Of a stretch of DNA of 33,670 bases, positions 23,673-31,694 are shown in pieces. Origin of the DNA: JBKBMT01 sp046295655 (GTDB lineage Bacteria > Pseudomonadota > Alphaproteobacteria > Rhodobacterales > Rhodobacteraceae); assembly GCA_046295655.1 (NCBI GenBank), contig JBKBMT010000031.1, forward strand, positions 1 through 33,670. The letters are read 5' to 3'. The first letter of the stretch is position 1; every line of letters begins with the position of its first letter. A program made the position numbers and the translations under genes. A model generated the notes under the pieces. That model was not told where the DNA came from. It worked only from the letters and a program-made list of their open reading frames with translations, and searched no databases.

Positions 23673-23701
23673 AATATAGAGGATCGGCCCAAAGAGAAAA
23701 G
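23673..23701 (-). promoter_or_regulatory. Putative clpS promoter
   Basis: On the minus strand TATATT (23678-23673), a five-of-six match to the -10 consensus, lies 17 bases downstream of a weak CTTTTC (23701-23696). It would give a leader of about 60 bases before the clpS ATG. The stretch 23610-23763 also has to carry the promoter of the divergent HAD gene, for which I see no clear element. Confidence 0.3.
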
Positions 23702-23763
23702 GGGATGTCGCGCTTGCGCCGGGGCCGGGCGCGCGCCAGATTGCAGCCTCGGGGGACGCATCC

Positions 23764-24459
23764 ATGCAGATCACCGCAATCGGTTTCGATGCCGATGACA
23801 CGCTATGGCACAACGAATCCTTCTTTCGTCTTACCCAGGAACATTTCCTGTCTCTGCTGCGCGATCATGCACCGCGCGAGCGGCTGGAAGAGCGGCTGCT
23901 GGAGGCCGAGCGGCGGAATATCGGCCATTACGGCTATGGCGTGAAGGGATTCACCCTGTCGATGATCGAAACGGCCGTCGAAGTTACCGAGGGCCGGGTG
24001 CCGGCGACGGTGATCGCCGAGATCATCGCCGTCGGGCGCGACATGCTTGCACATCCGATCGAGCTTCTGCCCCATGCCCGCGAGGCCGTCGAGGCGCTGG
24101 CGGGCCGTCACAGGCTGATCCTGATCACCAAGGGCGACCTGCTGCATCAGGAACGCAAGCTGGCGCAGTCGGGACTGGGCGATCTGTTCGACGCGGTGGA
24201 GATCGTCTCGGAAAAGAATGCCGACATCTATCGCCGTGCCTTCGCGCGCCACGGCGACGGACCGGATCGGGCCCTGATGGTCGGGAATTCCATGAAGTCC
24301 GATGTGCTGCCGGTGATCGAGGCGGGCGGCTGGGGTGTCCATGTGCCTCACGGGCTGGTGTGGGAGCTGGAACAGGCGCCCGCACCCGGCGATCACCCGA
24401 GGTTCCGGGAACTGCGTCACCTGGGCGAGTTGCCCGGACTGGTCGCGGCGATCGCCTGA
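23764..24459 (+). CDS. HAD-superfamily hydrolase (phosphatase-like)
   Basis: A 231-residue HAD protein. Motif I is FDADDTLWHN, with nucleophile Asp9 and acid Asp11; motif II is LILITKGD; the Lys of motif III lies near FDAVEIVSEKNADIY; motif IV is MVGNSMKSDV. A helical cap lies between motifs I and II. It is a cytoplasmic phosphatase of uncertain substrate, similar to the YjjG/phosphoglycolate-type group. GGGGGA at about 23752-23757 precedes the ATG. It is transcribed away from clpS. The 214 bases after it (24460-24673) hold no gene that I can support. Confidence 0.9.
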   Translation: MQITAIGFDADDTLWHNESFFRLTQEHFLSLLRDHAPRERLEERLLEAERRNIGHYGYGVKGFTLSMIETAVEVTEGRVPATVIAEIIAVGRDMLAHPIELLPHAREAVEALAGRHRLILITKGDLLHQERKLAQSGLGDLFDAVEIVSEKNADIYRRAFARHGDGPDRALMVGNSMKSDVLPVIEAGGWGVHVPHGLVWELEQAPAPGDHPRFRELRHLGELPGLVAAIA

Positions 24460-24673
24460 GCCGCGGGGCGGATTGCGGCAGCAATGTGGCAGGACCTGGG
24501 CAGCGCTGCGACAAGCCCGTAGCGCTTGCGCCCCCGTGCCTGCCGACCACCAGATATGCCAGTCGGCCACGCGGCGAAAAAACGCAAGCTGTGACAGAAC
24601 AAGGGTTTTCGCCCCGAGACCTTCGTGCTAGCCTGAACGAAATTCCGGCGTCAGACCGGGCAGTGAGGCAGGC

Positions 24674-26467
24674 ATGACAGGCGAAGAGGCGTTCCGTTCC
24701 GGGCGGTGCTTCCGCATATTGGCATGGGTGGTATCGGCGGCCTTCCTGCTGTCCGTCCTGCCCGGTCAGGCGGGCGCAGCACCCACCGCCGCAATCGTCA
24801 TGGATGCCCGCACCGGCGCCGTGCTGTTCGAGGAAAATGCCGACGCGCGGTTGCATCCGGCGTCACTGACCAAGATGCTGACGCTCTATATCGCCTTCGA
24901 CGCGATCCGGCGCGGCGAAATCTCGCTTGATACGATGGTGACGGTCTCGGCCAAGGCCGCGGCCGAACCACCATCGAAACTTGGCTTGCGGCCGGGTCAG
25001 AGGATCTCGATGCGCCACCTGATCCGCGCGGCGGCGATCAAGTCCGCGAACGATGCCGCCACGGCGATCGGCGAGGCGATCTCGGGGTCCGAGGCCGCGT
25101 TCACCGCGCGGATGGACCGCACGGCAAAGGCGCTGGGCATGTCGCGGTCCACCTTCAAGAACGCGCATGGCCTGACCGCGCCGGGACATCTTTCGACCGC
25201 CCGCGACATGAACCTGCTGGGGCGCCGGCTGTTCTACGACTTCCCCGAGTACTATGGCCTGTTCTCGCGGCTGACCGAGGATGCGGGGGTCGCCCGGGTG
25301 GCCAACACCAACCGCCGGTTCCTCGAAAGCTACCGGGGTGCCGACGGGATCAAGACCGGCTATACCCGGGCTGCCGGGTTCAACCTGACCGCCTCGGCCG
25401 AGCGCGGCAACAAGCGGATCATCGCCACCGTCTTCGGCGGAACCTCGACTGCACAGCGCAATGCTCGCATGGCCGAACTGATGGAGATCGGCTTCGGCAA
25501 TGCGCCGGCCCGGGCCACGGTCCGCCGGCCGGCGGCGGTGTCGCTGGATGAGGTCGCCTCGGCGCCCGGTGCGGCCACGCAAGGCAACGGCGACGGGCGC
25601 AGCGCGGCCAAGACGATCCGGCTCGTGACGGCGGTGGCGCGCTCACCGCGTCCGGTGCCCCGGCCCGAGGCAGCGACGCCGGAGCCCGACGTGCTGATCG
25701 CGCTGACGGCCGACATTGCAACGATGGTCGCCGAACTGGCACAGGCCGCGCCGGACGATCCGCCGCGCCAGACGGCCGCCCCGGAACCGAGACCCGAGGT
25801 TGCGCCGGTCGCGCTTGTCGAGGCACCGGTCCAGCCGCAAGGAGAGGCAACGCCCGAACCTGCTGCCATAGAACTGCCCCGGCTTGCCGCGGCGGCGCCC
25901 CCCGTGCGCCCGCAGCAGGCTGCGCCCGAGCCCGAGCAGACCGCCGCGGTCGAAATACCGTTCCAGGTCATCGACCTCGCCGAACTGCCCGAGGACGACG
26001 CGCTGCGCATGAACCTGGCCGAAGCCGGCGACGATCCCGAAACCATGCCGCCCGAAGTGCGCCTTGCGGCTGCGCTGGTGGTGCCCGCGCTGCGAGACGA
26101 CTCCGCCGGCACGCGCCGGCCACAGCCGAGGCCCGGCCAGATCGTGATGACCGCAGCGCATTTCGGTGAGCCCGCCGGTCCCCAGCCCGCGGCCGCTGCA
26201 CCCGAGATCGTCACCCGGATCTCGACCTCGGGCGGCCGACACTGGTCGATCACGCTGGGCCGTTTCCCCAGCCGCGGCGCTGCCGAGCGCATCCTGTTCC
26301 AGACCGCGCTTGCCGAGCCGCGGGTGCTTGACGGCGCGCTGCGCAAGGTGGTGCAGCGGGGCGGTGGCTTCGATGCGAATTTTGCCGGTCTGGGCCGGGA
26401 TCAGGCGGATCTTGCCTGCCGGCGGCTCCAGGCTCGCGCAATCCAGTGTTTCACCCTCGGGCCGTAA
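24674..26467 (+). CDS. D-alanyl-D-alanine carboxypeptidase (class A LMW PBP) with SPOR-like C-terminus
   Basis: A 597-residue protein, much longer than the ~400-residue norm. Signal peptide or anchor: AWVVSAAFLLSVLPGQAGA (about 17-35). Penicillin-binding motifs are SLTK (S64/K67), SAN (124-126) and KTG (227-229), giving an active S11 peptidase that trims D-Ala from muropeptides in the periplasm. From about 290 to 510 comes a Pro/Ala/Glu-rich linker (PRPVPRPEAATPEPDV and the like). The last ~75 residues (RHWSITLGRFPSRGAAERIL ... QARAIQCFTLGP) look like a SPOR domain, which binds denuded glycan at division sites. It precedes the FAH gene by 4 bases, so they may be cotranscribed. Confidence 0.93.
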   Translation: MTGEEAFRSGRCFRILAWVVSAAFLLSVLPGQAGAAPTAAIVMDARTGAVLFEENADARLHPASLTKMLTLYIAFDAIRRGEISLDTMVTVSAKAAAEPPSKLGLRPGQRISMRHLIRAAAIKSANDAATAIGEAISGSEAAFTARMDRTAKALGMSRSTFKNAHGLTAPGHLSTARDMNLLGRRLFYDFPEYYGLFSRLTEDAGVARVANTNRRFLESYRGADGIKTGYTRAAGFNLTASAERGNKRIIATVFGGTSTAQRNARMAELMEIGFGNAPARATVRRPAAVSLDEVASAPGAATQGNGDGRSAAKTIRLVTAVARSPRPVPRPEAATPEPDVLIALTADIATMVAELAQAAPDDPPRQTAAPEPRPEVAPVALVEAPVQPQGEATPEPAAIELPRLAAAAPPVRPQQAAPEPEQTAAVEIPFQVIDLAELPEDDALRMNLAEAGDDPETMPPEVRLAAALVVPALRDDSAGTRRPQPRPGQIVMTAAHFGEPAGPQPAAAAPEIVTRISTSGGRHWSITLGRFPSRGAAERILFQTALAEPRVLDGALRKVVQRGGGFDANFAGLGRDQADLACRRLQARAIQCFTLGP

Positions 26468-26471
26468 CGAC

Positions 26472-27164
26472 ATGACCGCCTATGTGATACCGTTGCCGCC
26501 CGTGTCGTCGGTCGAGGTGCGCGGCAGTGATGCGCGCTTTCCGGTGCGCCGCATCTTCTGCGTGGGCCGGAACTATGCCGAACATGCTCGGGAAATGGGG
26601 GCCGACACGCGGGAGCCGCCGTTCTTCTTCACCAAGCCCGCGGATGCGATCGTCGGCGACGGCGCGACGATTCCCTGGCCGCCGGCCACCAACGACCTGC
26701 ATCACGAGGCCGAGCTGGTGGTGGCCATCGGTCGGGGCGGCATCGCGATTCGCGCCGACGAGGCGCTTGGTCACGTCTGGGGCTATGCGCCCGGCAACGA
26801 CCTGACCCGCCGGGATCTTCAGGCCGAGGCCAAGGACAAGCGGCGCCCCTGGGACATGGGCAAGGCCTTCGACAATTCGGCCGTCTGCGGGCCGCTGGTT
26901 CCGGTGGAGCAGATCGGCCACATCGAGTCGGGTCGCATCGCCTGTTTCGTCAACGACGAGATCCGGCAGCTGGCCGATCTGTCGGACATGATCTGGTCGG
27001 TGCCCGAGATCATCGCCGAACTGTCCGTGCTGGTCCGACTGGAGCCCGGGGATCTGATCTACACCGGAACCCCGGCCGGTGTCGGCCGGCTCGATCCCGG
27101 CGATTCGTGCCGGGTGGAGATTGCGGCGCTTGGCGCCGTCACCGTGCGGTTGGGTCCGCGTTAG
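26472..27164 (+). CDS. Fumarylacetoacetate hydrolase family protein (FAHD1/acylpyruvase-like)
   Basis: A 230-residue single-domain FAH protein. RRIFCVGRNYAEHAREMG is the family N-terminal motif, followed by FFFTKPADAIVGDG. Metal ligands are in LHHEAELVVAIG (two Glu) and the NDLTRRDLQ region (Asp). LIYTGTPAGVG closes the active site. Likely substrates are acylpyruvates, oxaloacetate or ring-cleavage products; no neighbouring pathway fixes this. ATG 26472 lies 4 bases after the carboxypeptidase stop; a larger in-frame opening begins inside that gene and was not used. It converges on znuB, with 75 bases between their stops holding only a weak CCGCA/TGCGG hairpin (27203-27217). Confidence 0.92.
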   Translation: MTAYVIPLPPVSSVEVRGSDARFPVRRIFCVGRNYAEHAREMGADTREPPFFFTKPADAIVGDGATIPWPPATNDLHHEAELVVAIGRGGIAIRADEALGHVWGYAPGNDLTRRDLQAEAKDKRRPWDMGKAFDNSAVCGPLVPVEQIGHIESGRIACFVNDEIRQLADLSDMIWSVPEIIAELSVLVRLEPGDLIYTGTPAGVGRLDPGDSCRVEIAALGAVTVRLGPR

Positions 27165-27239
27165 CACGATGATCTTGACGCGATCCGTCCGCGGGCAGCC
27201 GGCCGCATCGGTTGCGGTGCCGTCCGGGACGTTCGCGAC

Positions 27240-28040
27240 CTAGCGTGCAGGCCCCCGGCGCACCGAAGCCACAATCAGCAACCCGGCAAACATCACTGCC
27301 GCAACGGCGATGATCGACGGGCCCGCCGGCGTGTCGAGATGCATCGAGGCACCCAGCCCGCCCAGCGCGGCCAGGGCGCCGATGACCACGGCACCGGCGG
27401 CCATGGCCTCGGGCGTGCGCGCAAGGTTGCGCGCGGCCGCGGCCGGGATGATCAGCATGGCCGCGATCAGAAGCGCACCGACCACCTTGAGCGCCACCGC
27501 AACAACCAGCGCAAGCGCAACGGTCAGCACCAGGCGTTCCCGGCCCGGATCGATGCCTGCGGCATGGGCCAGATCCTCGTCGAGGGTCGCCGTCAGCAGC
27601 GCCGACCAGCGCCAGCCAAGCAGCACCAGCACAGCCGCCGCTCCCACCCAGATCACGGCAAGATCGGTCCGCGTGACCGCAAGGATGTCTCCGAACAGGA
27701 ATGATTGCAGGTCGACCCTGACGCCGGGGACGAACGATACCGCAACAAGGCCGAAGGCAAGCGCCGAATGGGCCAGAACGCCCAGCGTCGTGTCCATCGC
27801 CCAGCCCCGGCCCGACAGGGCCGACACCGTGCCGGCCATCGCCAGCGCCACCAGCATCGTGCCCAGCGTCACGGGCAGGGCCAGCGCAAGGGCCAGTGCG
27901 ACACCCAGGATCGCGGCATGAGAGGTCGCATCGCCGAAATAGGCCATCCGGCGCCAGACCACGAAGCTGCCCAGCGGTCCGGCCGCCACCGCGACCCCAA
28001 GACCGGCCAGCGCGGCGCGGGTCAGGAAATCGTCAAGCAT
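27240..28040 (-). CDS. znuB: High-affinity zinc ABC transporter, membrane subunit ZnuB
   Basis: A 266-residue ABC-3 family permease with about seven to eight hydrophobic helices, starting MLDDFLTRAALAGLGVAVAAG. PLGSFVVWRRMAYFGDATSHAA is the characteristic ABC-3 segment after the first helix, and FLFGDILAVT and GALLIAAMLIIPAAAARNLA are further family blocks. It forms the inner-membrane channel of ZnuABC. ATG 28040 overlaps the end of znuC by 8 bases. The stop is TAG at 27242-27240. No strong terminator follows. Confidence 0.95.
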   Translation of the reverse strand: MLDDFLTRAALAGLGVAVAAGPLGSFVVWRRMAYFGDATSHAAILGVALALALALPVTLGTMLVALAMAGTVSALSGRGWAMDTTLGVLAHSALAFGLVAVSFVPGVRVDLQSFLFGDILAVTRTDLAVIWVGAAAVLVLLGWRWSALLTATLDEDLAHAAGIDPGRERLVLTVALALVVAVALKVVGALLIAAMLIIPAAAARNLARTPEAMAAGAVVIGALAALGGLGASMHLDTPAGPSIIAVAAVMFAGLLIVASVRRGPAR

Positions 28041-28827
28041 CCGCGGGCGTCCCCTTGGCCGCATGCGGCGCTTCATGGCGGTGGTGGTGGTGATCCTCGT
28101 GCCCGCCGCCGTGATCGTGGACATGATCGTGATGATGCCGGTAGAGCGCCAGCGCACCCTGCGTGCCCAGGCCGAACAGCGCGCGATACTCCGGCGCGTT
28201 CGAGACGACCTGTGGCGTTCCCTCGCAGCAGACATGGCCGTTCAGGCAGATGACCCGGTCCGAGGCGGCCATCACGACGTGGAGATCGTGGCTGACCATC
28301 AGCACCGCGGTGCCGGTCCGGTGCCGGATGTCCTCGATCAGCCGGTAGAATGCGGCCTCGCCGGGCTGATCAAGCCCCTGGGTAGGCTCGTCGAGAATCA
28401 GGAGTTCCGGTTCGGGCAGCAGCGCGCGCGCCAGCAGCGCGCGCTGGAACTGGCCGCCGGAAAGATCGGTCAGCTGGCCGTCCGCAAGATCGGCAGCGAG
28501 GCCGGCACGGGCCAGTGCGGCCATGGCACGGGCGGTCGGCACCGGCGTTGGCAGCGACAGGAAGCGGCGCACTGTCAGGGGCAGATTACGGTCGATCGCA
28601 AGCTTTTGCGGAACATAGCCGATCCGGAGCCCGGGCCGGCGCCAGACCGACCCGCGGGCGGCGGGAAGGATGCCCAGCAGACCGCGCAGGAGCGAGGATT
28701 TCCCCGATCCGTTCGGGCCGACCAAGGTCACGATCTCGCCGGCGTCGATATGGAAATCGACCCCGTCGAGCACCAGGGTGCTGCCGCGGCGCAGCGAAAG
28801 CCCCCGCGCCTCGATCAGCGGCGTCAC
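28033..28827 (-). CDS. znuC: Zinc ABC transporter ATPase ZnuC with His-rich C-terminus
   Basis: A 264-residue ATPase: Walker A GPNGSGKSS (37-45), signature LSGGQ (122-126), Walker B LLILDEPTQGLD (142-153), H-loop SHDLH (179-183). The last ~35 residues are a histidine tail, about 13 His within residues 231-255 (RHHHDHVHDHGGGHEDHHHH). Such tails could bind cytoplasmic Zn2+ and sense or buffer it. The start is GTG at 28827, overlapping the Zur stop (GTGA). The long in-frame region upstream overlaps zur and is not family-like. It is cotranscribed with zur and znuB. Confidence 0.95.
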   Translation of the reverse strand: MTPLIEARGLSLRRGSTLVLDGVDFHIDAGEIVTLVGPNGSGKSSLLRGLLGILPAARGSVWRRPGLRIGYVPQKLAIDRNLPLTVRRFLSLPTPVPTARAMAALARAGLAADLADGQLTDLSGGQFQRALLARALLPEPELLILDEPTQGLDQPGEAAFYRLIEDIRHRTGTAVLMVSHDLHVVMAASDRVICLNGHVCCEGTPQVVSNAPEYRALFGLGTQGALALYRHHHDHVHDHGGGHEDHHHHRHEAPHAAKGTPADA

Positions 28828-29309
28828 GACCGGCCCCCGCGGCAGGTTCCGCAGGTTCCGGTCGCCTCGAGACTGGTTGCGGCAATGGCGAAACCGGCCT
28901 CGGCCCCAACAGTGTCGAAGGCACGGCGAATCGCATCGGCCGGCGCCTCGGCAATGCGGTTGCAGCCGGTGCAGATCAGGAAGGCGGGCTGGTGTTCGGA
29001 TGCCGGGTGCGTGCACGCCGCAAAGGCGTTGAGACGCTCGATACGGTGGGCAAGGCCGTGATCGACCAGGAATTCCAGCGCCCGGTAGACCACCGGCGGC
29101 TGCCGGCCGAAGCCGTCGGCCGCCAGCCGGTCAAGCACTTCGTAGGCGCCAAGGGCGCGGTGATCCTCCAGAAGGATCTCGAGCGTGCGGCGCCGGACCG
29201 GGGTCAGCCGCAACCCGCGCTCGGCCGCCATCGCCTCGGCACGGATCAGCGCGCTGCGCGCGCAATCGCGGTGGTTGTGATGGAGAAATGCCGAAAGCTC
29301 GCGATTCAT
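28824..29309 (-). CDS. zur: Zinc uptake regulator Zur (Fur family)
   Basis: A 161-residue Fur-family repressor. The winged helix spans about 30-85 (GLRLTPVRRRTLEILLEDH, PPVVYRALEFL). The structural zinc site is CTGC (C113/C116) and CGTC (C153/C156), and the His-rich ERLNAFAACTHPASEHQ region carries the regulatory site. The neighbouring znu genes point to zinc rather than iron. The start at 29309 has no good ribosome site. An in-frame ATG at 29336 (adding MLYHNESTS) has GGAG about 10 bases upstream but would put the Zur box inside the coding region. I chose 29309 because the family usually starts here; the alternative is plausible. Stop overlaps znuC. Confidence 0.93.
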   Translation of the reverse strand: MNRELSAFLHHNHRDCARSALIRAEAMAAERGLRLTPVRRRTLEILLEDHRALGAYEVLDRLAADGFGRQPPVVYRALEFLVDHGLAHRIERLNAFAACTHPASEHQPAFLICTGCNRIAEAPADAIRRAFDTVGAEAGFAIAATSLEATGTCGTCRGGRS

Positions 29310-29314
29310 CGAGG

Positions 29315-29341
29315 TTGACTCGTTATGATATAACATAGATA
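29315..29341 (+). promoter_or_regulatory. znuA promoter with overlapping Zur box
   Basis: TTGACT (29315-29320) is a good -35 match. TAGATA (29336-29341) or GATACA (29338-29343) could be the -10, with a spacer of 15 or 17 bases. Between them lies the palindrome GTTAT-GAT-ATAAC (29322-29334), the kind of AT-rich dyad bound by Zur in alphaproteobacteria. Bound Zur would block RNA polymerase directly. On the other strand the same DNA is the zur-znuCB start region (a TTGTTC and TATGTT pair with 18 bases between them is possible), so one site could control both operons. Confidence 0.6.
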
Positions 29342-29377
29342 CACCGCTCCGTCGCGAACAACAACACGGGAAAACCG

Positions 29378-30364
29378 ATGAGTCAGACCCTTCTTGCCGC
29401 CGCCCTGGCCGCAGCCGCGGCACCGCTCGTTGTCCAGGCCGATCCGCCCAAGGTTATCACGGATGTTCCCGCCATCCATTCGCTGGTCGCGCAGGTCATG
29501 GGCGAGGTCGCGGAACCTGTGCTGCTGCTGGATCGAGGCGCCGATCCGCATTCGTTCCAGCTGCGCCCCAGCCAGGCCGCTGCCCTGCAGGATGCCGGGC
29601 TGATCTTCTGGATAGGGCCGGAACTGACCCCTTGGCTCGACCGGGCGCTGGGCAGTCTTGCAACCAAGGGGCACGTCATCAGGCTTCTCGGCGCCGAAGG
29701 CAGCACGGTCCGAAGCTATGGGGACGGGGACGACGACGATCACGCGCATGGCGCGGCAGGACATTCGCACTCGCACTCGCACTCGCACGGACACGACCAC
29801 GGACACGCGCATCGACATGACCATGACGACGACCATGCGCACGAAGGGACCGACCCCCACGCATGGCTCGACCCCGACAATGCCGCCGCGTGGCTGTCGC
29901 TGATTTCCGAGGAACTGATCGAACACGACCCGGCGAACGCCCGGGTCTATACGGCAAATGCTGCTGCGGCCGCGCAGCGGCTTGCCGCCCTTGACGCCGA
30001 TCTGGCCGCGCGCCTTGCGCCATTGTCGGACCGGGCATTCGTGGTGTTCCACGATGCCTACGGCTATTTCGCCGCCCGTTACGGGTTGCAGGTCGCCGGC
30101 TCGCTGGCTTTGGGCGATGCCTCTGCCCCGGGGGCGGCGCGGCTTTCTGCACTGCGCGATGGCCTGCGCGGGGGTGATGTGGTCTGCGCCTTCCCGGAGG
30201 CACAGCACGACCGGCGGCTTGTGGACGCGGTGCTGGAAGGCACGCCGGTCCGCATGGGCGCCCCCCTGGACCCCTCGGGATCCTCGCTGGAACCGGGACC
30301 GATGCTTTACGAAACCCTGCTTCGGCAGCTGGCGGAAACGATCGCGGACTGCCTCGACGGCTGA
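29378..30364 (+). CDS. znuA: Zinc ABC transporter periplasmic binding protein ZnuA
   Basis: A 328-residue cluster A-I metal-binding protein. Signal peptide: MSQTLLAAALAAAAAPLVVQA. Zinc ligands by family position are H58 (DPHSF), H161 (DPHAWLDP), H225 (VFHDAYGYF) and an acidic residue late in the protein. Between ligands one and two sits a flexible loop with 15 histidines in residues 122-155, interleaved with Ser, Asp and Gly, thought to capture zinc or to act as a sensor. ACGGG lies about 8 bases before the ATG. Its stop abuts the puuD stop on the other strand (TGATCA, no spacer). Confidence 0.95.
   Translation: MSQTLLAAALAAAAAPLVVQADPPKVITDVPAIHSLVAQVMGEVAEPVLLLDRGADPHSFQLRPSQAAALQDAGLIFWIGPELTPWLDRALGSLATKGHVIRLLGAEGSTVRSYGDGDDDDHAHGAAGHSHSHSHSHGHDHGHAHRHDHDDDHAHEGTDPHAWLDPDNAAAWLSLISEELIEHDPANARVYTANAAAAAQRLAALDADLAARLAPLSDRAFVVFHDAYGYFAARYGLQVAGSLALGDASAPGAARLSALRDGLRGGDVVCAFPEAQHDRRLVDAVLEGTPVRMGAPLDPSGSSLEPGPMLYETLLRQLAETIADCLDG
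29765..29788 (+). repeat. Short tandem repeat, four copies of TCGCAC
   Basis: Four perfect copies of the hexamer TCGCAC lie within the znuA histidine loop and code for alternating Ser-His. Changes in copy number would shorten or lengthen the loop by two residues at a time without shifting frame. Confidence 0.9.
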
Positions 30365-31588
30365 TCAGCCGCCGGCGGCAGCCCGGAACCATGCGACGAT
30401 CGCAGCGCGCTCGTCGGGTTCCATGTAGCTCAGGTTTGCCGGGGGCATCGCGTGCGTCAGGCCGGATTGCAGGTAGATCTGGCGCGCGTGCCGCGCCACG
30501 GCCTCGGGCGTGTCGAGGGTCACGCCCTTGGGCGGCACGACGATCCCCTCCCAGCCCGGTTCCTTGGCATGGCACATGGAACAGCGGCCGAGCACGATCG
30601 AGGTCACATCCTCGAACCCCTCGGCATTGGCGAAACGGGCTGCTGCCCCGCCCAGCGCGGCACCTTCGGCCGCCTGCCGCATCGGCGCGGTGGACAGCCA
30701 CATGATCGCCACGAACAGGATCGCCGTGATGCCCCAGGTCCAGGTGGGCTGGCCCTGACGGGCGTGCATCGAGTTGAAGTAGTGCCGGATCGACACCCCC
30801 ATCAGGAAGACGAGGCTGGCGATGATCCAGTTGTAGTCGCTGGCAAAGGCCAGCGGGTAGTGGTTCGAGAGCATCAGGAACAGGACCGGCAGCGTCAGAT
30901 AGTTGTTGTGCGTGCTGCGCTGCTTGGCGATCTTGCCGTATCTTGGGTCGGGCGACCGCCCCGCCTTCAGGTCGGCGACCACGATCTTCTGGTTCGGGAT
31001 GATGATCAGAAAGACGTTGCCCGACATGATGGTGGCGGTGAAGGCGCCAAGGTGCAGAAGCGCGGCCCGGCCCGAAAAGACCTGGGTATAGAACCATGAC
31101 ATGCCGACCAGAACGGCAAACAGGGCTACCATCAGAACCGTCTGGTCGGCGTTGACGAAGGTGCGGCAGAGCAGGTTGTAGGCGATCCAGCCGAATGCCA
31201 GCGAGCCGACCGAGATCAGGATCGCGACCCAGACCGGGATGTCCAGCACGTTCGGATCGACCAGATAGAACTCTGCCCCCAGGTAATAGACCAGCGCCAG
31301 CAGGGCAAAGCCGGACAGCCAGGTGGCATAGCTTTCCCATTTGAACCAGGTCAGGTGCTCCGGCAGCCGTTCGGGAGCGATCAGGTACTTCTGGATGTGA
31401 TAGAAGCCGCCGCCGTGCACCTGCCATTCCTCGCCGTGCGCACCCGGCGGCAGGTCGGGCGTCCGGCGCAGGCCCAGATCGAGCGCCACGAAATAGAACG
31501 ACGATCCGATCCAGGCGATCGCCGTGATGACGTGCAGCCAGCGCACGGCGAACTCGACCCAGGCTCCGAAAACGTAAAGGTCGTACAT
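30365..31588 (-). CDS. puuD: Urate hydroxylase PuuD, membrane-bound, with cytochrome c domain
   Basis: A 407-residue protein. The N-terminal ~300 residues hold about eight membrane helices (for example LHVITAIAWIGSSFYFVALDLG and ITAILFVAIMWLSTA). The C-terminal domain is periplasmic cytochrome c: CSMCH (336-340) binds haem and AMPP gives the axial Met381. PuuD oxidises urate to 5-hydroxyisourate using the respiratory chain rather than O2 directly, replacing soluble uricase. ATG 31588 follows AGGAGG about 7 bases upstream. It is transcribed away from the LysR gene, and a TTATCA/TATAGC promoter-like pair lies at 31613-31640. Confidence 0.95.
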   Translation of the reverse strand: MYDLYVFGAWVEFAVRWLHVITAIAWIGSSFYFVALDLGLRRTPDLPPGAHGEEWQVHGGGFYHIQKYLIAPERLPEHLTWFKWESYATWLSGFALLALVYYLGAEFYLVDPNVLDIPVWVAILISVGSLAFGWIAYNLLCRTFVNADQTVLMVALFAVLVGMSWFYTQVFSGRAALLHLGAFTATIMSGNVFLIIIPNQKIVVADLKAGRSPDPRYGKIAKQRSTHNNYLTLPVLFLMLSNHYPLAFASDYNWIIASLVFLMGVSIRHYFNSMHARQGQPTWTWGITAILFVAIMWLSTAPMRQAAEGAALGGAAARFANAEGFEDVTSIVLGRCSMCHAKEPGWEGIVVPPKGVTLDTPEAVARHARQIYLQSGLTHAMPPANLSYMEPDERAAIVAWFRAAAGG

Positions 31589-31612
31589 CGCGGTCCTCCT
31601 GTTGCAGCAGAA

Positions 31613-31640
31613 GCTATACCGGAGCGCACCTTTCTGATAA
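31613..31640 (-). promoter_or_regulatory. Putative puuD promoter
   Basis: On the minus strand TTATCA (31640-31635) and TATAGC (31618-31613) are 16 bases apart, 25 bases upstream of the puuD ATG. The palindrome TTCGAA lies a few bases further upstream, where the divergent LysR protein might bind, although I see no convincing T-N11-A dyad. Confidence 0.35.
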
Positions 31641-31694
31641 TCCTTCGAATGTCACAGGACTTTATGCCCATCAGGGAAAATAGCCCTCTGCCCG

